Shown here: positions 1-13,057 of the stretch, piece by piece
How positions within the stretch are numbered: position 1 is the first letter of the stretch
Layout: each line of letters starts with the position of its first letter
Assembly: GCA_963402885.1 (NCBI GenBank)
Contig: OY727095.1
Span: 5,957,001-6,021,000, forward strand
Direction of reading: 5' to 3'
DNA length: 64,000 bases
Source of the DNA: Antedon bifida
Lineage: Eukaryota; Echinodermata; Crinoidea; Comatulida; Antedonidae
Program-made: the position numbers and the translations under genes
The notes under the pieces: generated by a model
The model's input: only the letters and a program-made list of their open reading frames with translations
Databases searched by the model: none
What the model was told of the DNA's origin: nothing

Positions 1-464
1 ATAAGCCTGTATAAACACACTATCTTTTCCAGCTCAATATTAACAACAACAACAATACTAATGTTTAGACAATTGCTTGCTGAAGTCCACAGCATCAGGA
101 ATTGGCATGATTCCTAAATTAGTACCAACAGAACTACTGGAACCGATATAATGGTAGAACTACAAGCATACAATGCATTCAGAAAAAAAGGTGTGTTTCA
201 CTGTTTAATGATAGAGTGGTTTAATATGTTAATATGAAATAAATAAACCAGGTAGTACAGGTGAATAGGTTTACTGTGTGTGAACTAATCATTTTAACAC
301 ACGTAGCAGCAGATTGGAATTTTAATAGTAATACCCCCTGCTGTTACTTTACACTTTACTTTTATGTCTATTCAGAAAGAATCAATGGTACTCCAGTCTA
401 TTGACCACATGGTTGTAAGTTCAAATCCTGAACTAGATACGTACCCTATCTTCACATTAATCTC

Positions 465-630
465 TAAAGCTCTGTCTACACTATCAAACTAGTTTAACAA
501 AAAAAAGTGTGATGTGCCCAAATATGGTTGTGATATTATGTTTAAATATGGTAGTGATAAGACAACATCATCTCCATGTGCACATCACATTTTTTTTGTC
601 ACATAAAGTTTGACAGTGTAGACAGAGCAT
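465..630 (+). mobile_element. MITE family 1, copy 1 (reference description)
   Basis: Full-length copy of a family with 24 members here. The ends are inverted (AAGCTCTGTCTACACTATC against its complement) and the arms pair almost completely, so one strand folds into a long hairpin. The arms differ slightly: one carries CAAACTAGTTTGAC, the other CACATAAAGTTTGATAG, which lets orientation be scored. I call plus when the CTAGTTTGAC arm is on the left. The interior holds repeats of CCAAATATGGTAGTGATATG. No open reading frame, so non-autonomous; the TA/TTAA-rich edges suggest a Tc1/mariner- or piggyBac-type target, which I cannot settle. Confidence 0.85.
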
Positions 631-1544
631 GACGATGATGAAACTTCAACTCCAAATGTTATAGTTTATTTGAAGAATTTACAAAAGCCATTTATACATC
701 AAAACAAAAACACATTTACACAACAATCATTAGCATTTGTACTCATATCACCAATGAACACACAACATTTTAACACCAAAGTGCTAGTCTAAAACAACAA
801 AGAATTTTTGTTTTCAAAAGATGATAGAAGAGCAAACAATACAAATATAGTAAACACATTAAAATTAACTATTAGCAATTTACTTGAATTACTTGTTGGT
901 CAATTTGTTGAGAATTTTGATAATTATGCGAGATTTAGAGTGATTTTAATTTCTTGGCTGTGACAGCCTCGATTAGAACACAATTCACAGATTATGGGCG
1001 ATCTTTATTGCAATATCTAACACATGGGTAAACTAAAATTTAATTTATACTTTCTATCTATTGCGCTTAGCTTTTGTACTATTTTAATCAAATTTTTTTA
1101 CTTTATTTAATACGCACTTTGTAGACTAAAAGATCTAATTCCTATTTTCAAAATATAAGCAAAAAAATGTGTTGGAACCAAAACAAAGTGATGTTAAAAG
1201 AAACAGCTCCACAACAAATGTTACCTACTTTATTCTTTTTGAACCTGAAGCTGAGACGTCCTTTAGGCTGCTTGCAAATGAATAGTTATTAAAAATATTA
1301 AATTGTTTTTACCAATAAAAAAAAATTTATCACACGAAAAAATGGTATTATCACTGCTCTATTTACTTCTTAAATAGTATCGCTTCATTATAAATATGTT
1401 AGAATAGAAGGAATGGTGGTTTTACCATACTGTATAAGCCCACTTATGAATTTTAAGGATATGGGCTTACATCTGAGACTGTAGTAATTAGGACTCTTTA
1501 AAACCTGGACTAGTTGGTGGTTGATTTTGAGTTTGTTATTATTT

Positions 1545-1860
1545 ATTTATACTGGGCGACCTCTTCAGTCAGCAGCCAGAGGGCCCAGTTATGATCAGTG
1601 GCTGTGAGTGACAGTGGCCGTGTGTGTACTAGTACACCGGGGTAACCCCCTACTCGTCTCGAAAGATGTACTAGGTTCTTTAAAGTGCACATGAGCTAGA
1701 TGTGTACTACGGTTTATAGTCCTTATCTGAGAAGACTCGTTCTACCACCAGACCCATGGAGCTAGTGAGCCACGAACCCTTGCCGATGTTATGGCTACGT
1801 AAATTACGGTTCCACTGTCTTACTCAGCTACTGCAATGATATGCATGACTTCACAAGAGG
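1545..1860 (+). repeat. Dispersed repeat, GC-richer than flanks
   Basis: An island of higher GC content starting after a TTATTTATTTATACTGGG edge. The part at 1600-1690 (CCCCTACTCGTCTCGAAAG and flanks) recurs inverted at about 40827-40935, so it belongs to a dispersed family. No coding potential is visible; it is probably a SINE or LINE 3' remnant. Confidence 0.6.
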
Positions 1861-1934
1861 GTTGTGAAAAAGTCCAAAGGCGAGACAAAAAGTCATTAAA
1901 ATTCAGAAATTTCTAAAACATGCAAGAATGTTAC

Positions 1935-4900
1935 CTTCTCTTTGAGGTCTTTAATGACGATCTGAGCGCTATCCAGCTTGTCCAACGTCTCCTGTTCTTG
2001 TTGCTTAGTATAATGCAGTTCTTGCTTTACTTGGTACGAGTCTTCCGCCTCTTGCGCCCGTGTTAGTTGGTCCTGGATTAGCTTGTCTGCCAGGGTAATA
2101 TTCTCTTTTTCTAGGATGTCGATTCGCTGCCGAAGAAGTCTAGTTTCTGTGCGTAACCTCTGTGGAAAGATGTAGTTATAGTTTATCATTAAGGGGAATT
2201 TATGAATAAAATTATTTTATATTTCATTTATTGGAATTTAATTAAAACAAAAAAATTATTGAATTATATTGAAACATTCAGCAGTTATCTTTCATTTTTT
2301 AAAACAAATTTGATAAACTTTTTTTATTTTTGTTATTTCATACGCATCGTAACTCGCCAATTACAGGATGGATAAACTATTTTATAATTTATCGGGCTTA
2401 TAAACTAAGTCTTATTGGAGGCTTAGGGAGTGGAGTTGAAAGAGTCATGAGTTACCACCCTGGCACTAGGTCAAGATTGAACCCCGAACTTTGAGATTGG
2501 AAGTCAAGCATGTTATCTACCAAGCTTCATACTCTAAGCTCCAAGCTAATACTCATTTATACTATACTAATTTGTAAAATTATGAAGGAATTGTGCTTTC
2601 TAAAAGCTTTGCCCTTCTCTTTCTTACTGTTTTATTTTATAATTTTGATTTAGCTTTCTGCTTATCATATTTGTATCTCTTGTCTTGTATCCAGTCACTG
2701 ATACACACAGAATTTTTTCAGTAATTTGCCTTTTGATTTATACAATATATTAATGTTTGTTTGCTATATGATAACCAACATACAACAATGAAAACAAGTC
2801 TAACTTTGTATAATTAATTGATGAAATGAAAGGGAAAATGCCACCTACCCTCATTTCAACCTGTTCTTCCGTCTCTTTGGTCTTAAATGCTAAGTAATCC
2901 TTTTCTAACCTGTCAAATACAAAGAAGAAATGGGTTAAATGTATGGCTCTGTCTACACTATAAACTAGTTTGACATAAAAAGTGTGATGTGCCCAAATAT
3001 GGTAGTGATATGCACATTATTTTGTCACATAAAGTTTGATAATGTAGACAGAGCTTAAGACAACAAATCAATAAAAACATCTCCAATCCATTTTGTTTGT
3101 TTCACGAGATGATGGTTTAAGGAGGCAACTGTCTACTGAAATATTCAAATAATATTCTTACTAACCTTTTCATTTTTTTGGCATTATACTTGACTAGAGA
3201 GGCACTATTAATTAATATATCATGATCTTGACTATGTTTTAAAGGCACTGTTTTTTGAAGAAACTGAAACAAAAAAAGAAATATATGTAATCCGAATTGT
3301 TAATCAAAAAGTTAGAGTGGCGTTTGTAGTCTAGAGACCAATTTCGTTACCGTTTATGAGTATAGGATTAGTGACCAATTTGGTTACCATTAATGAGTAC
3401 AGAATACAATTAGAGATCAATTTGGTTACCTTTAATGAGTATAAGATTAGAGACAAATTTGGTTACCTTTAATGAGTATTAGATTAGAGACCAATTTGGT
3501 TACCTTTAATGAGTATACTGTAGGATTAGTGACCGATTTGGTTACTATTAATGAGTATAAGATTAGAGACCAATTTAGTTACCTTTAACATCTCTTCCAT
3601 ATCCATGGCAAGAAGTTCATCATGATGCATTTGAAGTATCGCCATTCCAATGCGAAATATAGTTTCCATGCCCTGAAAATATACAAATTTATAAAATTAA
3701 TGTGTATTTACTATTAATACTACTATTTATTTTATATATATTATTTATTGATATACATAATTGCCATGTAATTTGACCAATTGTAATGCGATGGATCATC
3801 TGAACTAATGATTGTGATTGGTCAACTCACTTGTGGGAACCAAGCTTAAAAAAAAAGACTAAAGCTCTGTCTACACTATCAAACTTAAGTGTGATGTGCT
3901 CAAATATGGTAGTGATATGTAGTGATATGACATCATCATGTCTATATATGGGCACATCACATAAAGTTTGATAGTGTAGACAGGGATTTAAATATAGATA
4001 ATACTTACATCTTGAATAAATAAATCCATAACCCTGCATGATAGTGGTATAGAGAAACACACTGAGAATAGCGTGAGGAACCAATGTGATGCGTACATAG
4101 ACGTGTGAAAACCTTGCGTGATAAAGTGGGTGTACAAATCTGGTAACAGTTCCTGTAGAAAATAAAGACAGATAATATCCATTTTTTAGGTTGGGATAAT
4201 ATGATTTCATTTTTATTAACTTAATTTACAATGCTGTGTTTTTATCATATATATGCAAAAATCCGTATAGTGCTTAACTTTATTTTTAACAAAATGCCCA
4301 TAGTTTGCTTTGTGTAAGTAATTTGTCTTATTTGTTTATGTTTGTCATGGTTTTTATTGTTCTTGTTCTTTTTATATGTATAATGGTAGCCACAAAAACG
4401 AGCATTGCTCTTCTGGTTTACGTTTTGCTTCATTTAAATATTTACTTTATTATTCTTATTGGGGGGTGGTGGTGGGTTTGGTTGGGGTGGGTTTGGTCGG
4501 GGTGACTGTGTGCTAATAGTGTGTATGATGAAGGAATAGTATTTTCAGAAAGCACTAATTTCTTGCTCTTGTTTATCGTTTTGATTTAGTCACTGATAAC
4601 CATTGTCATAATTCAGTAATTTGCTTTTGGATTTAAATATAAATAATAAAGCTCTGTATACACTATCAAACTAGTTTGACAACAAAAGTGTGATGTGCCC
4701 AAATATTGTAGTGATATTCCCATATATGGTAGTGATATGACATCATCGTGTCCATATATTGGCACATCTCATTTTTTTTTTGTTTGATAGTGTAGACAGA
4801 GCTTTAGTCTTTAATGAAAGAGAAAATGTGGAGACAGAAAGTAAATCCATCAGGAGGTGTTTACATAAAGAACTTTCAGTTTTGATTTAGAGAACGTTTA

Positions 4901-7900
4901 AAATCTACAACAAAAGCCATCAGTAGACAAATGAGATCTTAATGTAACGTAGCTTTTTGTTTATCTGTATTGTTCATTACATTATAAGTATAATATTATA
5001 TTAGTAATTAAAAAACTAGTGAAAACAGGCCTAAAGCTCTGTCTACACTATCAAACTAGTTTGATAATAAAAGTGTGATGTGCCCAAATATGGTAGTGAT
5101 ATGCTTAAATATGGTAGTGATATGACATCATCATGTCCATATATGGTCACATCACAGTTTTTTTTCACATAAAGTTTGATAGTGTAGACAGACCTTAAGA
5201 AATTTGAGAGGAAAACCATACCTGAACCATAGATTCCAGCTGATACATACATAGGCCTAGCTCAGCCATTGAAGGCTTGAATAACTCACGTAGTCTGTAC
5301 TCCTGCATTAGTTTGACTAGAACGCAGAATGCTTCCTCTTCTGGCATCTTAAACAAAATCAGAACATTTTATAAATGTTTAAAAATGATGCAACTCAGAC
5401 ATTTGATACTAGATCAGTGTGGTACTTGGTGCATTGACGCCTGCAGCTCAAAACAAAGCTGGTATTATTTTAACTACATGTACAGGGAAGATTTTAACCA
5501 GGGAAGCATAGTCAAATGCTATACATTACAATACCATCTCTAAAGCTCTGTCTACACTATCAAACTTTATGTGACAAGAAAATGTGATGTGCCCACATAT
5601 GGACATGATGTCATATCACTACCATATTTGGGCATATCACTACCATACTTGAGCACATCACACTTTTTTGTCAAACTAGTTTGATAGTGTAGACAGAGCT
5701 TAAATGGTAAGCAGTTATGTCTAAATTTTCACCAAAAATGTTGCATGTTGTAGTTGTATATCCTTGATATTCTTGTTGATATTTATTTGTTTGTGTTTAC
5801 AGTTATCACCTAATTCTAGTATTATTTTAATTAGATACAGTAAGGCACCAAATCGTGTCCTTCCCACCCCACTTTAAAATGGTAGAGTCCATTATGGATG
5901 GTCCTATATTTGATCAAATGCAACATATATTTATTATCGAATTATTTTTAGTAGGAACTTAGTTTAAATGAAAACAAAGCAATAATTATCTAAAGGAAGT
6001 GAGTATATATTTTGTGTGATTTGAATAATCAAATATATTAATATATTTAATCCTTACCTGCATTAGTAACAAGCCAACAATAAAGGCACTACCTTGGCAG
6101 TAGCCCACCTCACGATCATGTAATGAGTATGCCTAGGAATCAAATAATACAAGCAATATTAATTGTCATTTTTAACAGTAATTTACCTTTGGATTTAATT
6201 TTTTTTTATTTCACATAAATAACAAATACTGTTGATGAACAATAACTATTTTAGATGAGAATATTTCTTACTTTCATAACATTAAATAATGTTTCTTGTC
6301 CTGGTCCATCTTTTTCTTTAAAGAATGCGTGTTCTGGATAAGTTCGTGCAATATCCCTTCGTATAAGCTTTTCATGCGGTGATGTTTGTTTTAAGTATTC
6401 CGCGTAGCGATCTCGTAGAGACGACCCATATGCACCACACAACAGCTGCCAGACAATACCACGGAAATGGTGAGGAATTCCTGCTTTTACCAATTCCTGA
6501 TGGGACAAAAATATAATTTTATTATTAATATAAGTTAATAACATATTAAATAAGATAAAATGATAAAAAAATTCAACATTGTCTTCTTTCTTTCTCACCT
6601 ACTTTCTACCTACAGTAATAGTAATAGGATGCTGTTAGCTACTAAACAACAAAAGATGCATTACACATGTTACAAATGAAAGTATGACATATAAAGCTAT
6701 TTGTTAAAGTATGTGGTGCTAACTAAATTTAGACACACCTTACAAAACTCATGGTGACACCTACACCTGTTTTGGGCGTGACCATTACCAATATCATTAC
6801 ATTAGCTCCACCCAACTTAAATTCAAAACAATTCCTAACTAGCCTAAAGCAGCCTTATCTACACTATCAAACTTTATGTGACAAAAAATGTGGTGTGCCC
6901 ATATATGGACATGATGATGTTATATCACTACCATATTTGGGCATATCACTACCATATTTGGGCACATCACACTTTTTTTGTCAAACTAGTTTGATAGTGT
7001 AGACAGAGCTTAAGACTACTATAATACCTTTAATTGTTTAGGTTTCTTTCTTGAATATTCTTCCCAGTCGTTAACGATCTTGCCCCATGTTACCCACAAT
7101 TCATTGATGTCCATCTCACCCCCGCTGCTGGCGTTTGTGTTGCTCATATTGCTTTGAACCGATCCTGTCGATCTAAGACTTGAATTTGACCCACGCCGTG
7201 ATGACCTTGTTGAGTCCGTCAGCGATTTCATAGACTTCGTATCAGCTTCTAACAATCTGAAAAATATTTTAAAAATGAAAACATTTAGAAATTAAATGAG
7301 TAAAACACTAGATAGATAGATTTTATTATTTTAGTCAACATTTAAAGGGTTTCAAAGTGGAAGTCTTTTTAGTCTTCAGTTTGAATAACAACAAACAAAC
7401 ATACTTCTTGGTGCAAACATAAGAGATTTGTCCCGAGTACAGTATACAAATATGAGAGAATCATGTGAAAACTTCAACAATAATATTATATTCATACTAC
7501 AGTAAGAGTATGTCAACAAAATAATATACTGATAATTATTCAAATAATAAAAAAATAATACAATTTTAAAATACATACATATACAAATATTATAAGTTAT
7601 GAAAAAAATACATATTCAAATGTATAATCTTTTCAGCAACAAAGTGTAAAAGAAAACAAAATGATTAATGAATATATGTACTTTATACCATCATATCATT
7701 GACTGTAAGCTGACCCAATGATTCTATAGCATATAATCAATGTATTTAATCACACATGAACAGCATGTACACTTGCAAGGTCAAAGGTTGATTATTGTAC
7801 ACAGTTGACTCCAATACAAGCACGATTGACTTTGTACTACAGTATATGAACTTTAAAATAAACACGTGCTTGTTTTTCTAAGAGAGTTTGACTGTACAGT

Positions 7901-10900
7901 AAGACTAAAATAAATTACTAAATGTTGCAAATCCCTTCATCGTAAAAATAAATGTTGACTTTCGGATGTATTGTCGTATTGAAAAAGAACGTTAATGTAG
8001 CATAAAACATGTGGTACACACTACATGTGATGAATGTTCTTTCAAGACCATGGCATAACCAAATATGGGCAAACAACATAGGTTCGAAGGTCAGACACTG
8101 GCTGTACAGTACTAATATAATTTTCACTATTAAAGCAAGGTTAAATTAACTCTACAAAAATCTTACTCAAAAAGTCAACACAAGTAATCATTAAAGTATA
8201 ACCATACTCCTCTTTCACTTTCTCCGACACACGACATAATTGTCTGGTACCGTGCAGTGTTACCAGTCATTATATACACAGTAATGCAACAGTCTTTTTC
8301 AATATTCAATAACTTAGTAGAAGTATAAATACCTACCCATCTCCAAAGAAACTTTGTAAATAAGTGAAAGTGTCCATTCCATATACTCCTTACAATTCCA
8401 CTAAAAATGTTTCTAGGCCTAGCAAACTGATCCAATGATTGAGACAAGAAGCAGACCGTAAACAGAGTTTAAACACATCAACAACTGTGAGAATTTAAAC
8501 AAGCTGCAGGGCTTGGTAGACTAGGCCTCCTTATGAGTTTATTATGTCAACTGAGGTCATCATCGTTATCCAACTGAGGATAAAGTCCAATCAGAAAAGA
8601 GCTTTCACACAACTGTATTATTGGAGTACAGTGTATTGGAATATAGTGTTTGTTTTAGCAAGTTGTAGACAATAGTGCATTCCATACATTGTTCCCATAA
8701 CATGCCCAGGGAATTACAATATCTGTTTTATTTTTTGAAGTATAATATTATTCACCTCAATAAATTAGAAATAAATTTAAAAAAAATTAACTATATGAAA
8801 TTTAAAATAAGTTAATTACTAATTAATTAAGAATTCATTAACAAACAAAATGTACTATTGTGTGAATCCAGTCCAGTCTATATTGGCAACCTACCAGTAT
8901 TTTTGGCTTACTATAATAATACAAGCTATGCAGTTAAAACTAGGAATATCCAGTAGTATATAACAGGGAGACATCTCCCTGTATATAACAACCTCTTGTT
9001 TGGACATTCCTATTTTTAGACTACGGTCAATGCCTACAGTAGGCTATTCAGGGAACACACACCTATTTTAGCAGGCTTTGCAAGATACTAAATTTACCAA
9101 CCTTAAAACATAGAAAATAGATATTCCTGCAAAACATCTACAATATTGAAAAGAAGTGTTTGCAAAAGTCAAATGCAATCTCAATAAGTACTGATAATTG
9201 ACTGCTGAATGTTGCATCTCATTTAAACATTGATAAATTTAAACTAACAGGTCATATTGGACACATTGCTAGTATTAAAAGGTACAGTAGTAGTCCATTG
9301 ATTCTATATAGTGTCTGAAGTTGCTGTAATCAGGGTGTAATTGGTACTTTCCAAGTGAATGTACAGTATTATTGTAAGACTATAACGATTTCCTTTCAAT
9401 AACAAGTTCCTTATATAATACAATTTAATAATGATAGAATAAAGAGCAAACGGAAACATTAAAAAGTTACAATTAAAATAAAAAGTAGAACAAATACCGA
9501 AAGCTCCTAATCCAACAGCTTGGATGGGGGTGGGGGTGGTAATTTGGTATCTATCATGCTCCAACTCAGTGTAAAATAAACAAATTACTATTCCTGCAAT
9601 GTAGGAAAACAATACACAAACCAGAAATGGTGGTTGTCTAGTTCCGCTTACCTGGAAAAACTAACCTAATCCCTTTCCCTGAGCCACTAATTCTTTTCCT
9701 GCAGGAAAATTAGGGCTACAGTAATGTTTGTTAAGGAAAGCTAGGTATGAAATAGACAATTTAAATGCTTGTACAGTACAGTAGCTATAAAAAAACTTTA
9801 TAATAAGTCTGAAAAAGACTCTTGAAACTAATCTGAAAAAAAACCCCTTACTACCTTACCTGTTGCTGATACAACATCCCAGTGTCTAATACCGTAACAA
9901 ACGCTGTACAAGGATGTCCTATTCTCTATAATTTCATACAGTGTGGCTTTCGAAAAGTTCTGCAACCATTTACAAAGTATGCCTTTTGTTCTTATAATAA
10001 ATTAAGTTTCTGTTTCTAATCAAACACTTTCATAATCTATTCTATATTATTTTTTAAAAAGCGTTTCGCTGACTATTCTAAGAATTACAGTATAAAAAAA
10101 AAAACTGCATTCTAAAAGTTACAGTTAAACTACAGTGAACTATAACACTATAGTATATAATTTTGTATTAATTATTAATATTCTATTAAAAAATGAATGA
10201 ATAATTTTTATATTCAAACACAATAAATGAAGCTACAGGTGTAATCTAAAGAGGGCAGCATTCAGAAATTACTTATTCTGTACAAAGTGGAACAATTGAT
10301 AATAAACAGTATTAAGCAAATATTTCACAGGCAGTTATGAATTTTGTATTAATACTATATAAAACTACTGTACATTAGTAGTAATAGAAATACTGTACTA
10401 TCATATACAATATGTTCCAGTTTTAATTGAACAACCATAATGACTTTTTTCTCTAGATGACATGGTTCAAATTATTTGACAAAAAAAACTTGTTTTCCAA
10501 AATGTCAGTATAGAAATAAATAGAATTTGACCTAAATTGTAAAAAAATCTTGTAATTTACAATACCTTCACCTTCTTCAAACTTGAAACTTTTCCAAAAC
10601 CAGAATTTGTTTAAAGCTCTTCATAAATTAATTATTAATATCATGTAAAAAAAAACTTTCTCTAAAAGTAGACATTTTACTGTAGGTGTTTCTGTTATTG
10701 ACCAGCTTGGCAAGGGTATCCATTTTGGGATTATCCTACCGACTTTATGTATACCAATAACTGATCCATAATATATCACGGTTTTTACCTGTTTTGAAGT
10801 TCTAACTTGGCCACAAGCTCTGCCTCGCTGTTAGCCGTGATAGACTCAATCGCTGCTGTCTTCTCCATCAGTAAGTCCACACTTTTCGTTGAACTACTAT

Positions 10901-11108
10901 CAACGCCGCTATCGCAGCCAGACAGTTCCGATTCAATGCTTTTCATCTCTGCGCTTTCTACACTGCTACAGTTTGACAAAGCCTTGCCATTGGGGGAGTT
11001 GTTCGGACTTTCACCGGTATCGTTGCATCCTTCCACGATTATCCTGGTAGGGGTGGATGATGGGGTCGACACACACGCCATCAACTGCTCACAGTCTGTA
11101 TACTGTAC
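1935..11108 (-). CDS. EVI5: EVI5-like Rab GTPase-activating protein (TBC domain plus coiled coil), 3' end outside window
   Basis: Ten exons read on the minus strand with matching phases: 10789-11108, 7028-7256, 6272-6496, 6058-6132, 5222-5347, 4009-4152, 3583-3672, 3166-3263, 2849-2909, 1935-2159 (about 531 codons). EVI5 family proteins are Rab GAPs with a long C-terminal coiled coil, acting in membrane traffic and cytokinesis. A Ser-rich N-terminal region is followed by the TBC domain from about residue 184 (ELVKAGIPHHFRG). Both catalytic fingers are present: IRRDIAR, with Arg near residue 234, and YCQG, with Gln near 271. The helical stretch LRTETRLLRQRI follows in the last visible exon. 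The first visible exon is open up to its acceptor. An in-frame ATG lies at 11081, but an upstream coding or 5' UTR exon is possible. The rest of the coiled coil must lie left of position 1. Five MITE copies sit in its introns or beside its exons. Identity is by recalled family similarity and is strong. Confidence 0.9.
2420..2530 (-). mobile_element. tRNA-derived SINE head
   Basis: On the minus strand the stretch has a tRNA-like layout: A-box-like TTGGTAGATAACATGC, an anticodon-arm-like segment, then a B-box-like GGGGTTCAATCTTGACC. It lies in an EVI5 intron and runs on minus-wards into non-tRNA sequence, as a SINE body would. Poor acceptor pairing argues against a working tRNA. Confidence 0.5.
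2944..3057 (+). mobile_element. MITE family 1, copy 2
   Basis: Internally shortened copy in the EVI5 intron between exons 2849-2909 and 3166-3263; both ends retained. Confidence 0.8.
3334..3590. repeat. Tandem array spanning the 5' splice site of an EVI5 exon
   Basis: Seven copies of a unit marked by GTTAC on the plus strand at 3346, 3383, 3425, 3462, 3499, 3541 and 3578 (spacings 37, 42, 37, 37, 42, 37). Read on the minus strand, the unit is TTAAAG followed by GTAACCAAATTGGTCTC. The copy at 3578 is the authentic donor of exon 3583-3672 (TTAAAG|GTAACT). Three other copies keep the identical AAAG|GTAAC core, and the rest keep GTAAC. Confidence 0.9.
3861..3990 (+). mobile_element. MITE family 1, copy 3, beside a 5' splice site
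   Basis: The left arm is shortened. The right end stops about 18 bp from the donor of EVI5 exon 4009-4152. Confidence 0.8.
4464..4504 (+). other. G-rich tract, possible G-quadruplex
   Basis: Repeated G-runs of three to six on the plus strand (GGGGGGTGGTGGTGGG, then TTGGGGTGGG) within an EVI5 intron. On the EVI5 transcript this is a C-rich tract. Confidence 0.5.
4648..4806 (+). mobile_element. MITE family 1, copy 4
   Basis: Full-length copy in an EVI5 intron; the left end reads TCTGTATACAC, a small change from the family. Confidence 0.8.
5033..5196 (+). mobile_element. MITE family 1, copy 5, beside a 5' splice site
   Basis: Full-length copy. Its right end is about 25 bp from the donor of EVI5 exon 5222-5347. 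Confidence 0.85.
5542..5703 (-). mobile_element. MITE family 1, copy 6
   Basis: Full-length copy in opposite orientation to copies 1-5, in the EVI5 intron between exons 5222-5347 and 6058-6132. It has a clean TCTAAAGCTCTG left edge and AGAGCTTAAA right edge. Confidence 0.85.
6845..7013 (-). mobile_element. MITE family 1, copy 7, beside a 5' splice site
   Basis: The outermost left end is degraded (AAAGCAGCCTTATCTACAC). The right end lies about 14 bp from the donor of EVI5 exon 7028-7256. Confidence 0.85.
7257..10788 (-). other. EVI5 intron, 3.5 kb
   Basis: No exon or MITE seen. It contains a short perfect palindrome (8953-8990), a G-rich GGGGGTGGGGGTGG tract near 9523, and increasing numbers of TACAGTA/TACTGTA words. 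ORFs of 60-100 codons here lack any recognisable motif. Confidence 0.5.
8953..8990. repeat. Palindrome CAGGGAGA/TCTCCCTG, copy 1
   Basis: Inverted repeat TATAACAGGGAGA-CA-TCTCCCTGTATA. A close relative with a longer spacer lies at 45364-45405, so this is a small dispersed hairpin and not a chance palindrome. Confidence 0.65.
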
Positions 11109-11194
11109 CTATAAAAATAGATTAAAATTCATGGGTTAAAATGTGGCAGAAAATGCTATAAGTCAATACCCAATAAAAAAATAATTTAATTATT

Positions 11195-11355
11195 ATTGGT
11201 AAAAAGTGATCCAGGTGTACAAATGGGTTTGGTCAAGACACAACTTTAATCTGATTAATATCTGCTTATGACCGGGGTAATGAGGGCCCCAGTGGAAAGC
11301 AGTGATATCATTGATCTGGGCTTCCCTCTCTAAAGAAGACTAATAAAAAAAAAGT
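11195..11355 (+). mobile_element. SINE-like repeat, copy 1
   Basis: Shares GGTCAAGACACAACTTT and ATGACCGGGGTAAT, in the same order and spacing class, with 44880-45085. It ends in an A-rich tail (TAATAAAAAAAAA). This is consistent with a retroposed SINE. Confidence 0.6.
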
Positions 11356-12649
11356 TAATATAAATTTCAGATACAGATACTGTAGATCCTAAAGTTACCA
11401 CTCAATATCTGGTGCTGTATACCGAATTCCTGACCGAATCTGAACTCCATGAAAAACTACACACTACTGTATATAACGATTTTTCTCTCTTGTCAAACAT
11501 GGAAGTTACTCACTACTGTATGTTCCATGTCAATAATAAAAAGGGCAGAAAATAAGGCAGAATTGAAGTGTATTTTTTTAAATCCAAAACTTCCTTGTTT
11601 ACATAATACTATGAAAAGTAACTAAATAATGAATTCTATTGCAAATGAATTCAAACCAATCGTAGCTCACAGATTGTAATTATTAGTTGTGTTATGCGTT
11701 TATGACAAACATATTAATATTAGAAGTAAATCCTTTAAAAGAAGTAATGAGTCGACCTCGCCGATTAGGTCAAATAATTACCTACTTGTTTTGAAACATA
11801 TGTTCAACATATTGATTGATTCACTAATGAACAAATTGAAAGGCACTAAAAATATTACTGTATCTCTAGTGTCAAGTACTGTATACTATATAGGAAAAGT
11901 TTATAAACATTATCAACTTTAGTTGTACTGTAACATGCTTAGGAATAAATTGAACAAATTTCACCATACATGGACACATTTTGTACTGTAGTTGTTGTGA
12001 AGAATGGAGGTACACTAATAGGCACTTTACATCAGGTCAGCCCACTCTCCCAATACCAGACTCTTTGAAATCCGGAAACTCTCCCAAAACCAGATTTTTC
12101 ATGAGGTCCAAAATGTTCAAAATTCATTTTTACCATTATTTAAAAATTACACAAAACAGAAATGACTCCCACTTGAGTGCATGCTTTGTGGACTGTACCA
12201 TTTATGGAAAGGGACCTTCAATGAATTTTCTACTTTTCAAGTATATCTCACTCTTCGAGGAGAATAGGGCATTTTTCGGTTTATCCAGGTAACCTAGGCA
12301 CAAAATAGACACAGGATACCAGACTTTTCAGAAAACTCAACATTTTATAATTACTGTAGGCAGCCCATCGTGTCCAGTAGGAGGATATTGGGAAAGTTGA
12401 CTGAAGTATTATTGTTTATAAATTAAGAAGTCTTTGAAGCCAAGAAGTATATTCCTTGTACAGTGATACAGGTACAGTCTAGGGCCCATAAATGAAAACA
12501 ATAACTAATTGCTAAACACTGCATTTAATATACATTGTACAACTTTGATAATGTTGTTTTTTGGCGGTTTAAAATAAGAATTTAACCAGAATATAAATAA
12601 ACAGAGACATTTTCTACAATAATGAGCACTTAATAAGTTAGCAATGTTC

Positions 12650-12815
12650 CAGAGTGCAATTTCAACTCCCTATTTGAGCATTGCAGCTTGCAATGTCCAG
12701 GGATGCAATTCCAACTTGCTATTTGAGCATTGCAACTTGTAATGTCCAGGGCTGCAATCTCAACTTGCTATTTGAGCATCGCAGCTTGCAATGTCCAGTG
12801 CTGCAATCCCACTTC
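12650..12815 (+). repeat. 61-bp tandem repeat, about three copies
   Basis: Units begin near CAACTTGCTATTTGAGCATTG and contain GCAATGTCCAGG. The unit is about 61 bp, with point differences between copies. The ORFs found across it are repeat artefacts. Confidence 0.8.
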
Positions 12816-13057
12816 CTATTATTGAATGGGATGTACAGTACAGTCTCTACTATGTTGAATGAGAAACAGCTGTTTAAGTACACTAGTAAGTACAAACCTA
12901 AGCTAACATCTAATACTTGGAATATCACATGCTTAATCAAGTCTAAAATCATATTAGACCTTTTTTGTTTTGAGAGTTTAAATCAACAATCATCAGAGTT
13001 TAAAAGGTACACCTATTAATCCAAGATGGTTTGATCAGCAGCTCAATAACTTGCCTA

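Larger units (their letters stand above)
1..1934. other. EVI5 intron or 3' region, no exon recognised
   Basis: AT-rich DNA downstream of the last visible EVI5 exon, whose donor is AAG|GTAACA at 1934. It holds a MITE (465-630) and a dispersed repeat (about 1545-1860). I see no further coiled-coil exon in either strand. Confidence 0.5.

Noticed and set aside
3334-3590. Regular 37-bp repeats resembling a CRISPR array
   Set aside because: Units are contiguous without unique spacers, the DNA is animal, and no cas genes exist. The same holds for 29124-29400 and 30251-30533.
7918-8447. 69- and 90-codon minus-strand ORFs in the EVI5 intron
   Set aside because: No family motif, no splice support, and composition like the surrounding intron.
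10807-11139. 110-codon plus-strand ORF
   Set aside because: Exact antisense of the well-supported EVI5 exon 10789-11108.
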